Origin: Paenibacillus macerans
GTDB taxonomy: Bacteria; Bacillota; Bacilli; Paenibacillales; Paenibacillaceae
DNA: 64,000 nucleotides
Reading direction: 5' to 3'
Assembly (NCBI RefSeq): GCF_023715465.1
Contig: NZ_JAMBOE010000001.1
Span: 558,001-622,000, forward strand
The stretch's first letter is position 1. Every line of letters begins with the position of its first letter. Of the stretch, positions 54,171 through 62,835 are shown piece after piece. A model generated the notes under the pieces. The model saw only the letters and a program-made list of their open reading frames with translations. It did not search any database and was not told where the DNA came from. A program made the translations under genes and the position numbers.

Positions 54171-55989
54171 CGTCATCACCCGCCCCGTATTTAGGTATCA
54201 CACACTGAATAATCGTTCCGTGCCCCGGTTGCGAACAGATAAACAAGCCGTATTTGCGGCCGTATTTGAAGCGGAGCCGATCGTACACGCTGCGCAGCCC
54301 CAGTCCCCGGCGTTCGTGACTCGGATAAGGCGTCACCGACCCGTAGGCCGAATCCTCCAGGTCCGCGTACTGAATCATCGCCAGTTGCTCGCTCGTCATC
54401 CCAATTCCGTTATCCTCCACTTTCAATAGAATCCGGTCTTGTTCCATGCTCCCCGATACCGTGATTCTGCCTTTATACTCAATTCCTTCAAACCCGTGCT
54501 GAATGCTGTTTTCCACCAGCGGTTGCAGCGTTAATTTAAGCACCCGGCAATTCAGCATCTCGCCTTGAACGTTGATTTCATAATCAAACAAATCGTCGAA
54601 CCTGAATTTCTGGATTTCCAAATAATTGCGCAAATGCTCGATTTCCTGGCTCAAATTGATCTCTTCCCGCCCCTGAATGCTGATGCGCAAAATGCTGGCA
54701 AGGCGGACGACCATTTCGCTGACCTTGCGCCCTTCGTTTTGCACGGCGAGCACATTGATCGATTCTAGCGTATTAAACAAAAAATGCGGTTTGATCTGCG
54801 CCTGCAGCACCCTTAGCTCGGCATTGGCCTTCAGCAACTGCTCCCGCTTCACTTGCTCGAACAATTCATTGATTTTCTCCATTTGATTGTTGAAGCCTTT
54901 TTGCAGCAGCAGCAGTTCGTCGTCGCCTTTTTCGTCGACCCTGGCGTGCAAATCGCCGCCTTCGACCTTGCGCATGAAACGCACGATCACGCCGATCGTT
55001 CCGGTAATCCGGTTCATAAACAGCACGTTAAACAGCATCGCCGTCAGCACGCACACGCAAATGATCGCCACAAACCATTTGGCGAACGTCGTCACCTCCC
55101 GGGACAGATAACTCCAGGAAGTCACCGACACCAGGCTCCAGGAGTAATCCTGAAGCTTATAAATCGAAATGACGCTTTCCTGCCCGTCAAATTTCCCTTT
55201 GAAGCTGTGGTAGTTTGCGGGGAACTGCCATTTGTGCGAAATGTACTCGCCGATTTGCCGGCCATCCAGCTCCGCCTGATAATCGTACAAAATAAGCCCC
55301 TGATCATTGACCAGCATAAACCGGGTATCCTGCAAATTGCTGCCCAAATTCAAGTTTTGAAAAATCTTTTCGAACTCCCAATTTTTGATCTGTACCACCA
55401 GCACGCCCACACGCTCCAGATTGCTGAGCTTCTTGATCAGCCGGATCTGCGTAAACACGCTGTCCGATCCGGTCAATTCCGGATATTCGTGTGGACCGAT
55501 CCACCTTGGCATCCCGTTTAACGCCATCACTTCATTATATAAAGAATGCTCTTTGAATTTTTCATAGGGCAGCGTCTGAAAATTTTCCTTATTAAAAATC
55601 GCGATAACATTCGAGCGTTCCCCGCCATGAAGATTGTACAGGAACGCGTAATCGATGGCGGGATGGCTGTACAGCAGCGAGCGGAAGTTCCGCTGGTTGG
55701 CGTTCAGCTCCAGTTGGGTCGTCGCCGTCAAATCCTGCGAATCCGGATCTTTCGCCACCAGCGCATCCTGGAACACGCCTTTGGCAATACCGTTGTCGGT
55801 CACGTTGTCCATTTCATGCAGCGCGCTTTTGATACTGTAACCGATCGCCTTCAGCGAATACTCCGCCTGCTGGCTGTATTTCGTTTCGATCGAACGAAAC
55901 GTGACCCAAAACGTAATAATTCCCAAAATAAACAAAGGGATAATGACAAGCCCCAAAAAGGCAGTAAACAATTTAATGCGCAGATTCAT
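54145..55989 (-). CDS. YesM-type sensor histidine kinase
   Basis: 614 aa. Two membrane helices (about 8-30 and 295-317) flank an extracytoplasmic dCACHE-like sensor region. HAMP linker, then a His_kinase domain with KPHFLFNTLESINVLA (phospho-accepting His) and an HATPase domain (QPLVENSIQHGFEG, VEDNGIGM, RRGLGLRSVYDRL). Start ATG at 55989, with GGGAG 9 bases upstream. Lies 78 bases after the second permease gene. Confidence 0.93.
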   Translation of the reverse strand: MNLRIKLFTAFLGLVIIPLFILGIITFWVTFRSIETKYSQQAEYSLKAIGYSIKSALHEMDNVTDNGIAKGVFQDALVAKDPDSQDLTATTQLELNANQRNFRSLLYSHPAIDYAFLYNLHGGERSNVIAIFNKENFQTLPYEKFKEHSLYNEVMALNGMPRWIGPHEYPELTGSDSVFTQIRLIKKLSNLERVGVLVVQIKNWEFEKIFQNLNLGSNLQDTRFMLVNDQGLILYDYQAELDGRQIGEYISHKWQFPANYHSFKGKFDGQESVISIYKLQDYSWSLVSVTSWSYLSREVTTFAKWFVAIICVCVLTAMLFNVLFMNRITGTIGVIVRFMRKVEGGDLHARVDEKGDDELLLLQKGFNNQMEKINELFEQVKREQLLKANAELRVLQAQIKPHFLFNTLESINVLAVQNEGRKVSEMVVRLASILRISIQGREEINLSQEIEHLRNYLEIQKFRFDDLFDYEINVQGEMLNCRVLKLTLQPLVENSIQHGFEGIEYKGRITVSGSMEQDRILLKVEDNGIGMTSEQLAMIQYADLEDSAYGSVTPYPSHERRGLGLRSVYDRLRFKYGRKYGLFICSQPGHGTIIQCVIPKYGAGDDDAFKSSAG

Positions 55990-56067
55990 CGGCGGCAACT
56001 CCCATGCTTTGAGCGAATATGCTTGATGTTTACTTTGGTGTTTTACCTCATTTTACCACGCCGCCGC

Positions 56068-56895
56068 TTATCCTTTAACGCTTCCCGCCGTCACTCCTTC
56101 AATAATTTTTTCCTGCAGCACGGCGTAAATGATCATGACAGGAAGCACGCTGAACACGATCCCGGCCGACATCTGGGCATAGTTCGTATTGTAGGCGTCG
56201 CGGAACCCGACCATGCCTACCGGCAGCGTACGCAGCTCGTCGCTGGACAAAAAGTAGTTGGCCAGCAAAAACTCGTTCCAGTTCCCGAGAAAATTGACGA
56301 TAAACACCGTGACGATAGCCGGAACGGTCAACGGAACGATGATTCGCGCAAACAGCTTGGCGGAGCCAAGACCGTCCATGACGGCGGCTTCTTCGATCTC
56401 CCCGGGGATCGAGCGCATGAAGGCGGCCAGGATAATGACCGAAAGCGGAATCGCGTTCGCCACATAGGGCAAAATGAGCGCCAGATGCGTGTCGAGTACG
56501 TTCAACCTGCGCATCATCCCGTAAATCGGCAGCAAAAGCGAGTTGTTCGGAATCAGCATTCCCAGCAGAATCAGCTGAAAGATAACCATGCTAATCCGGC
56601 CATAGCGCATCCGCGTCACCGCAAACGCCAGCATCGCTGCCAGTAGGATGGACAGACAGGCCGACAATACACCGATATACAAGCTATTAAAAAAATAAGT
56701 GCTGATTTTGGCGTTCACCCAAGCGTTGATGTAATTGTCAAAAATAATCGAACCCGGCGGTCCAAACGGGTTTGCAGCGATCGCCTGGTTATTGCTTTTG
56801 ACCGAGGAAAACAAAACGAACAGAAACGGATATAAAATGACGAGCAGATAGGCCATTAGAAAAATGTGCGGGATCGTTTTTTTGAGCGCTCTCAT
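56068..56895 (-). CDS. Carbohydrate ABC transporter permease, MalG/LplC type
   Basis: 275 aa, six membrane helices, with the EAA loop EEAAVMDGLGSAKLFARIIVPLTVPAI typical of binding-protein-dependent permeases. The ATG overlaps the stop of the first permease gene (TGATG), so the two are coupled. No ATPase gene is present in the operon, as usual when a shared MsmX-type ATPase is used. Confidence 0.92.
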   Translation of the reverse strand: MRALKKTIPHIFLMAYLLVILYPFLFVLFSSVKSNNQAIAANPFGPPGSIIFDNYINAWVNAKISTYFFNSLYIGVLSACLSILLAAMLAFAVTRMRYGRISMVIFQLILLGMLIPNNSLLLPIYGMMRRLNVLDTHLALILPYVANAIPLSVIILAAFMRSIPGEIEEAAVMDGLGSAKLFARIIVPLTVPAIVTVFIVNFLGNWNEFLLANYFLSSDELRTLPVGMVGFRDAYNTNYAQMSAGIVFSVLPVMIIYAVLQEKIIEGVTAGSVKG

Positions 56896-57779
56896 CAGTA
56901 TTCAATCCTTTCCGTTCGTCTGGAGACGAAGAGCTGGTATGCCGCCGTAATGAGGATCGTAAACACGAAAATAAGCACCGCGATCGCGTTCCCAAAGCCG
57001 TGGCGGAAGCTGGTGATCGCGTAGCGGATCATATACGTCGCCATCACGTCCGTCGATCCCGCCGGACCGCCTTTGGTCATGACGAGCACGATGTCCGCCG
57101 CTTTCATCGCCCCGGCCACCGACAGCATAATGACGACGGAAATGATCGGCATGATGAGCGGGATCGTGATTTTAAACGCCCGCTGAATGCCGCTCGCGCC
57201 GTCGATCGCCGCCGCTTCTTCCAGTTCTCGCGGAATGGCGAGGATCGCCGCCAGCACCATCACGATGTAGAAACCTGTCCACTGCCAGGCATTGGTAATC
57301 AGAATGGATAACATCGCCCAATTTTTGTCCGACAGCCAATAGACCGGCGGAATGCCAAATACGCCCAGCATCTTGTTCATGAGCCCGAAATCCGGGTTAT
57401 AAATAAATCCCCACAAAATGCCGATCACCGCGGTCGACATGATGGACGGCATAAACACAGCCGTTTTGTACAGGCCTTTAAGCTTTTTCACGCTTGCGAT
57501 CAGCAGCGAAAAAAAGACGATCAGCGGCACTTGGACCAGGCAGGAAAACAGAATGAAATACGCATTGTTGCGCACCGATTTCCAAAAGGCTTTATCATGC
57601 AAGGCCGTGGCGTAATTGTCCAGGCCGATGTAGCTTAGATTTTTCGAGATCCCGTTCCAGCTGGTAAAGCTGTGATTGATGGCGGTAAAAATCGGATAAA
57701 TAAAGAAAGCCAGAAACAGCACAAAGGCCGGTAAAACGAACAGCACATATAGCAGAGGATTTCTAAGCGCTTTGTTCAT
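56895..57779 (-). CDS. Carbohydrate ABC transporter permease, MalF/LplB type
   Basis: 294 aa, six membrane helices and the EAA loop LEEAAAIDGASGIQRAFKITIPLIMP. Start ATG at 57779 with GGAGG 8 bases upstream; the frame continues nine codons further. A hairpin without T run separates it from the binding-protein gene. Confidence 0.92.
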   Translation of the reverse strand: MNKALRNPLLYVLFVLPAFVLFLAFFIYPIFTAINHSFTSWNGISKNLSYIGLDNYATALHDKAFWKSVRNNAYFILFSCLVQVPLIVFFSLLIASVKKLKGLYKTAVFMPSIMSTAVIGILWGFIYNPDFGLMNKMLGVFGIPPVYWLSDKNWAMLSILITNAWQWTGFYIVMVLAAILAIPRELEEAAAIDGASGIQRAFKITIPLIMPIISVVIMLSVAGAMKAADIVLVMTKGGPAGSTDVMATYMIRYAITSFRHGFGNAIAVLIFVFTILITAAYQLFVSRRTERIEY

Positions 57780-57802
57780 GCCAATAACCTCCGTAATCGG
57801 GA

Positions 57803-57843
57803 GCAAGGGCGCCCCATGCCATCAAGGCGAGCGGCGCCCTTGC
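57803..57843 (-). other. Stable intercistronic hairpin after the sugar-binding protein gene
   Basis: GCAAGGGCGCC pairs perfectly with GGCGCCCTTGC over a 19-base loop, with no U run. Hairpins at this place in binding-protein operons commonly protect the upstream message so that the lipoprotein is made in excess over the permeases. Confidence 0.65.
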
Positions 57844-57863
57844 CGAAATTCGTTCGTGATCTG

Positions 57864-59252
57864 TTACTCTACGGCGTTGGCTGCATCCTGTGCGGCCTGG
57901 ACATTTTCCAGCATTTGCTCCGGCTTGATTTCTTCGCCGATAATTTGCTGAATCCCCATGCTCAGGGCCGTATTTACATCAGCCTGCACCAGAGCGTCAA
58001 ACGCCGGGAACGAGGTGCCGATTTCGCTGACGCCCTTGAAAATGTCCTGCATAAGCGGGTCGTCGGACGCCGTTTTCATTTGCTCAAGATCCATTTTCAT
58101 CGCTGGCAGCACGCCGTCTTCTTTAAGGCCGCGCAACTGCATTTCTTCCGTCCACATGTTTTTGATGAACTCTTTGACGGCCGCCAGCTTCCGCGGATCT
58201 TCCGCGACGGCGCTGGAGAAGCCGTACCCGTTGTTGGCGTCCTGCATAACGATGACCGGGTCGCCTTCGTTCAGCGGCGGCATGTTGAAGTAGCCGATTT
58301 TGCCGACCATGTCGCCGGCCTGCTCGGGATCGCGGAAGACGGAGTTGGCCCAGGAGCCGTCCATCATCATCATCGCTTCACCCGTGATGATCTGATTTCT
58401 CATGTCCGCGTATTCAAAACCAAGCTCGCCTTTTTTGAAATAACCCTTTTGCACCCATTCCTGGTGTTTGGCGATCGCTTTGACCATACTTTCGTCCGTC
58501 CATTTCGTTGCCCCGCTTTTAAAGCCATACGTAATTTCCGGACCCGCATAATACGACCATAAATTGTTTGTGATCATCAGCGGAATCCAAGCATCCTTGG
58601 AGGCTTGCGCAAACGGAATTTTGCCGTCGGCCTTGATCTTTTCGGCGATTTGCTCCAGCTCGCCCAGCGTTTTGGGCACCTGCAGCCCCTTTTGCTCAAA
58701 ATATTCTTTATTATAGAAGAAACCTTCGATCGATCCGCCGATCGGCAGTCCGTACACTTTGCCGTCATGAGTAAACGGGTCGAGAGTCGTGAATTTATCC
58801 TTGATGCCAAGTTCTTCGATAATTGGCGTCAAATCAAGCATCAAGCCTTCTTTGGCATACAGCTCCGCATCCGGGCTGCCAAACACGTCGAAAATTTCCG
58901 GCGGTTTCCCGGCGGCCATTTCGCCGCGCAGCTTCTCCTTGCGGTTGACTTCGGAGTCCACCGCATCCAGCTTAACCGTCAAGCCAGGGACGGCCGCTTC
59001 CGTCTGTTTGACGACATCTTCGAGCATCGCCAAACGGAACTTCTTCGATTCCCCGACCTGCGTATGGCGAATCGTAATCTCGAACGGCTCATTGCTCGTC
59101 TCTGTCCCGGATCCGGTTTTCCCGTTATTTGCGGTCCCTTGCCCTTCGTTCGCCGGAGCTTTATTCCCTCCGTTCCCTGATGATCCGCAGCCGGCCAGCA
59201 ACGCGGAAGCGATAAAAATCAAAGACAGCAGCAGCATCAAACTTTTCCTCAT
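57864..59252 (-). CDS. Sugar-binding lipoprotein of an ABC transporter
   Basis: Extracellular solute-binding protein family 1, 462 aa. Lipobox LLAGC with Cys22, a Gly/Asn/Thr linker, then the two-lobed fold (ITIRHTQVGESKKFRLAMLEDVVKQTEA; GKVYGLPIGGSIEGFFYNKEYFEQKGL; GEAMMMMDGSWAN). Start ATG at 59252 with GAGGAGGGG. First gene of a six-gene operon; ligand unknown, but the terminal nagZ suggests an amino-sugar oligosaccharide. Confidence 0.9.
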   Translation of the reverse strand: MRKSLMLLLSLIFIASALLAGCGSSGNGGNKAPANEGQGTANNGKTGSGTETSNEPFEITIRHTQVGESKKFRLAMLEDVVKQTEAAVPGLTVKLDAVDSEVNRKEKLRGEMAAGKPPEIFDVFGSPDAELYAKEGLMLDLTPIIEELGIKDKFTTLDPFTHDGKVYGLPIGGSIEGFFYNKEYFEQKGLQVPKTLGELEQIAEKIKADGKIPFAQASKDAWIPLMITNNLWSYYAGPEITYGFKSGATKWTDESMVKAIAKHQEWVQKGYFKKGELGFEYADMRNQIITGEAMMMMDGSWANSVFRDPEQAGDMVGKIGYFNMPPLNEGDPVIVMQDANNGYGFSSAVAEDPRKLAAVKEFIKNMWTEEMQLRGLKEDGVLPAMKMDLEQMKTASDDPLMQDIFKGVSEIGTSFPAFDALVQADVNTALSMGIQQIIGEEIKPEQMLENVQAAQDAANAVE

Positions 59253-59378
59253 GTTTCTAGACCCCTCCTCAAACGCGGTAGATTCACTTACACCCCCCAT
59301 TATAGAAAGCGTATACTTTTTTGGTAAGGAGGACATTTTTCTATTAGAGGGATAATATCATCCAAAAGACAAAATGAA

Positions 59379-59418
59379 AACGGTTAAACCTGACATGTGC
59401 ATGTCTGATTTAACCGTT
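59379..59418. terminator. Terminator after pflA
   Basis: AACGGTTAAA...TTTAACCGTT stem with inner TGACATG/CATGTC pairing; TTCATTTT follows on the minus strand. It ends the pflB-pflA transcript. Confidence 0.7.
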
Positions 59419-59448
59419 ATGGTCAAAACTATTAATTTTTACGTCATG

Positions 59449-60204
59449 TTAATTGACATGAATCTGTCTTTTCTCGACTGCTTCCCGTTCTCCCTCATGA
59501 ATGATCCGGTACGCCCGCTCGATCTGTTCCTCCGTTGGCGATGGGACGCCTTCGAGTGGATAATCCCAACCAAGCTCCTGCCATTTATAGATCCCCATTT
59601 GGTGGTACGGGAGAATCTCGAACTTCTCAACGCCCTGCAAGCTGCCGATAAACCGCCCCAGATCCCGCAAATCTTGTTCGTCGTCATGGATGCCGGGAAC
59701 GAATACATGGCGGATCCACATGCTCCGTCCCTGATCGGACAACCAGCGGGCCATGTTCAGCATCCGGTCGTTTGGTTTGCCGGTCAGCTTGATGTGCTTT
59801 TCATTGTCGATATGCTTTAGATCAAGCAGCACGAGGTCGGTCACATCCAGCAGGTCGCGGATTTTGTCCCCTTCATTATACCCGTTCGTATCCAATGTAG
59901 TATGGAGGTTCCAGCGTTTCTTCGCTTCCCGGAACAGCTCGGTGACGAACGGGGCTTGCAGCGTCGCTTCCCCGCCCGAGACCGTGAGCCCTCCGCCGGA
60001 TGGGCGGTAGTAGTTCAAGTAGGGTTCGATTTCGGCAAGCACTTCCTCGACCGTCATTTCTTCCCCCCCCGACAAGTTCCAGGTGTCCGGATTATGGCAG
60101 TACTGGCACTGCAGCAGGCAGCCTTGCATGAAGAGCACGAAGCGAATACCCGGGCCATCGACCGTTCCGAAAGTTTCTAATGAATGTATGCGACCTTTTA
60201 GCAT
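59449..60204 (-). CDS. pflA: Pyruvate formate-lyase activating enzyme
   Basis: Radical SAM enzyme, 251 aa, that installs the glycyl radical on PflB. N-terminal GRIHSLETFGTVDGPGIRFVLF, then the iron-sulfur motif CLLQCQYC (CxxxCxxC) near residue 30. Start ATG at 60204, with AAAGG 9 bases upstream; a GTG three codons earlier is too close to the ribosome site. 75 bases downstream of pflB. Confidence 0.95.
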   Translation of the reverse strand: MLKGRIHSLETFGTVDGPGIRFVLFMQGCLLQCQYCHNPDTWNLSGGEEMTVEEVLAEIEPYLNYYRPSGGGLTVSGGEATLQAPFVTELFREAKKRWNLHTTLDTNGYNEGDKIRDLLDVTDLVLLDLKHIDNEKHIKLTGKPNDRMLNMARWLSDQGRSMWIRHVFVPGIHDDEQDLRDLGRFIGSLQGVEKFEILPYHQMGIYKWQELGWDYPLEGVPSPTEEQIERAYRIIHEGEREAVEKRQIHVN

Positions 60205-60279
60205 TTTCGTCACCCTTTCTGTGACAGGTTGAACCCGGGGGTCAACCTGAAATCAGCTGCCTGTATGCAGATTGTGAGA

Positions 60280-62541
60280 TTACATTTTGCCGTGGAATGT
60301 CCGGTTGATAACATCCAGTTGTTGTTCGCGGGTCAGCTTGATGAAATTCACCGCATAACCCGATACGCGGATCGTCAGCTGCGGATAATTTTCCGGATGA
60401 TCCATCGCATCCAGCAGCGTTTCGCGATCGAACACGTTGACGTTCAAGTGATGAGCTTTGCTGCCGAAATAGCCGTCCATCATCGACACAAGGTTCGATT
60501 TGCGGGTGTCGAGTTCTTTACCCAACGCCTTAGGCACGATCGAGAACGTGTTGGAAATGCCGTCCAAGCTATGTTCGTACGGCAGTTTGGCTACGGAGCT
60601 CAAGGAAGCCAGCGCGCCTTTCTTATCGCGGCCGTGCATCGGGTTTGCGCCCGGCGCAAACGGTTCGCCCGCTTTGCGTCCGTCCGGTGTAGTCCCCGTT
60701 TTCTTACCGTATACAACGTTCGAGGTAATCGTCAGGATCGATTGCGTCGGCAGCGAGTTGCGGTAAGTTTTGTGTTTGCGGATCATGCCCATGAACGTTT
60801 CCACGAGTTCAACCGCAATTTGGTCGACGCTGTCGTCGTTGTTGCCGTAGCAAGGGAATTCGCCTTCGATTTCAAAGTCAACGGCGATGCCGTTTTCGTT
60901 GCGGATCGGTTTAACTTTGGCGTATTTGATCGCGCTCAGCGAGTCGGTCGCTACGGACAAGCCGGCGATACCGCAAGCCATCGTCCGGAGAATGTCGCGA
61001 TCATGCAGCGCCATTTCGATCCGTTCGTAGCAATATTTATCGTGCATGTAGTGGATGACGTTCAGCGCGTTGACGTATAGCTTAGCCAGCCATTCCATCA
61101 TCGGAATCAGACGTTTTTTGACTTCATTATAATCGAGATATTCGGACGTGATCGCCGGATATTCCGGACCGACTTGGGCGCCCGATTTTTCGTCTTTACC
61201 ACCGTTGATGGCGTACAGCAACACTTTTGCCAGGTTGGCGCGAGCGCCAAAGAACTGCATTTGTTTACCGATTTCCATCGCGGACACGCAGCAGGCAATA
61301 CCGTAATCGTCGCCATAGATCGGACGCATCAAGTCGTCGTTTTCGTATTGGATCGAGCTGGTCTCGATTGATACTTTGGCGCAATATTTCTTGAACGCGT
61401 CAGGCAATTGTTCCGACCAAAGCACTGTCAGGTTTGGTTCCGGAGCCGGGCCGAGATTGTACAGCGTGTGCAGGAAGCGGAAACTGTTTTTTGTAACGAG
61501 CGTCTTGCCGTTCACCGACATGCCGCCAAGCGATTCCGTTACCCAAGTCGGGTCGCCGCTGAACAGTTCGTTGTAGTCCGGAGTTCTCAGGAATTTCACG
61601 ATCCGCAGCTTCATGACGAAATGGTCGGCCAGTTCTTGCGCGGTTTCTTCGGTCAGCGTTCCTTCGGCCAGGTCGCGTTCGATATAAGCGTCCAGGAAGG
61701 AGGATACGCGTCCAAGGGACATTGCGGCGCCGTCCTGTTCCTTAACGGCTGCCAGATAACCGAAATAGAGCCATTGGAAAGCTTCTTTTGCGTTGTTTGC
61801 CGGTCTTGAAATGTCGAATCCGTACATTTCTCCCATCTGTTTCAGTTCGCCGAGCGCACGAATTTGTTCGGACAGCTCTTCGCGAAGGCGAATCACATCC
61901 TCGTCGATGACATCCACTTCGAGAGCTTTCAGTTCCTGTTGTTTTTGCTTGATCAGGAAATCCACACCGTACAGCGCCACCCGGCGATAGTCGCCGATGA
62001 TCCGGCCGCGGCCGTAAGCGTCGGGAAGCCCGGTAATAATGCCGGCTTTACGAGCCGCTCTCATTTCCGATGTATAAGCATCAAAAACGCCTTGGTTGTG
62101 CGTTTTGCGAATATGCGTAAACAAGTCGATAATTTCCTGCGGCAGCTCATAGCCGTAAGCCTTACAGGAGTTGACAACCATGTTGATCCCGCCGAACGGG
62201 CGAATCGTGCGTTGGAAAGGGGCCGAGCCCTGTACGCCTACGATTTGCTCCTTGTCCTTATCCAAATACCCCGCAGCGTGGGAAGTGATCGTGGATGGCG
62301 TGTTGACGTCCACATCCAGCACCCCGCCGGCTTCCCGTTCTTGCTTGGACAGCTGCGACACGATTTCCCACAAAGCTTTCGTGTTGGCCGTCGCGCCCGC
62401 CAAGAAGGACTCGTCGCCTTCATAAGGTTTGATGTTGGTTTGGATGAAATCGCGGGTGTTCACTTCTTTCATCCATTTGCCCGGTTTGAATCCTCTCCAA
62501 GCATTGTCCACGGTTTGTACTTCTTTTTCGATCACCGACAT
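60280..62541 (-). CDS. pflB: Formate C-acetyltransferase (pyruvate formate-lyase)
   Basis: Anaerobic cleavage of pyruvate + CoA to acetyl-CoA and formate; 753 aa. Active-site cysteine pair in [10 protein letters not shown] (near 417) and the glycyl-radical site in [13 protein letters not shown] close to the C-terminus. Start ATG at 62541 with GGAGGG 7 bases upstream. Upstream lie palindromes expected for an anaerobic regulator. Confidence 0.97.
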   Translation of the reverse strand: MSVIEKEVQTVDNAWRGFKPGKWMKEVNTRDFIQTNIKPYEGDESFLAGATANTKALWEIVSQLSKQEREAGGVLDVDVNTPSTITSHAAGYLDKDKEQIVGVQGSAPFQRTIRPFGGINMVVNSCKAYGYELPQEIIDLFTHIRKTHNQGVFDAYTSEMRAARKAGIITGLPDAYGRGRIIGDYRRVALYGVDFLIKQKQQELKALEVDVIDEDVIRLREELSEQIRALGELKQMGEMYGFDISRPANNAKEAFQWLYFGYLAAVKEQDGAAMSLGRVSSFLDAYIERDLAEGTLTEETAQELADHFVMKLRIVKFLRTPDYNELFSGDPTWVTESLGGMSVNGKTLVTKNSFRFLHTLYNLGPAPEPNLTVLWSEQLPDAFKKYCAKVSIETSSIQYENDDLMRPIYGDDYGIACCVSAMEIGKQMQFFGARANLAKVLLYAINGGKDEKSGAQVGPEYPAITSEYLDYNEVKKRLIPMMEWLAKLYVNALNVIHYMHDKYCYERIEMALHDRDILRTMACGIAGLSVATDSLSAIKYAKVKPIRNENGIAVDFEIEGEFPCYGNNDDSVDQIAVELVETFMGMIRKHKTYRNSLPTQSILTITSNVVYGKKTGTTPDGRKAGEPFAPGANPMHGRDKKGALASLSSVAKLPYEHSLDGISNTFSIVPKALGKELDTRKSNLVSMMDGYFGSKAHHLNVNVFDRETLLDAMDHPENYPQLTIRVSGYAVNFIKLTREQQLDVINRTFHGKM

Positions 62542-62614
62542 CTTTATTCCCTCCATTTATATTTTGGTCGCGGTTCGAAGGATATGTACCGCGCCTCATG
62601 ATCCCTTAAAATTC

Positions 62615-62651
62615 GTGATATTTTTCACATAAAATACGTGATAAATTTCAC
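62615..62651. promoter_or_regulatory. Two Fnr/Crp- or Rex-like palindromes upstream of pflB
   Basis: GTGA-TATTTT-TCAC (62615-62628) and GTGA-TAAATT-TCAC (62638-62651), with centres 23 bases apart and 75-110 bases before the pflB start. Both fit TGTGA-N6-TCACA in the inner part; T/A flanks are partly matched. Confidence 0.65.
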
Positions 62652-62780
62652 ATTTGTCGCGTTAAATGTACCTGATAAAAGGCTTCGATGAGTCCCGTTG
62701 TTTTTCCCAGGGTTCATCCGTCATAAAACTTTGAGGGATCATTTATACTGTAATCATAGCTTAACTTGCCGAATAAGATT

Positions 62781-62813
62781 GTGAGAAATATCACACATAG
62801 TGATATTTCTCAC
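62781..62813. promoter_or_regulatory. Paired GTGA-N6-TCAC palindromes forming a perfect inverted repeat
   Basis: GTGAGAAATATCAC (62781-62794) and GTGATATTTCTCAC (62800-62813) are exact reverse complements separated by 5 bases. With its flank the first reads TTGTGA-N6-TCACA, close to both Fnr and Rex operators. As RNA they would also form a 14-base-pair hairpin after adhE, but without a U run. Confidence 0.65.
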
Positions 62814-62835
62814 GTTTTCAAAGGTCTTTGTTCAC

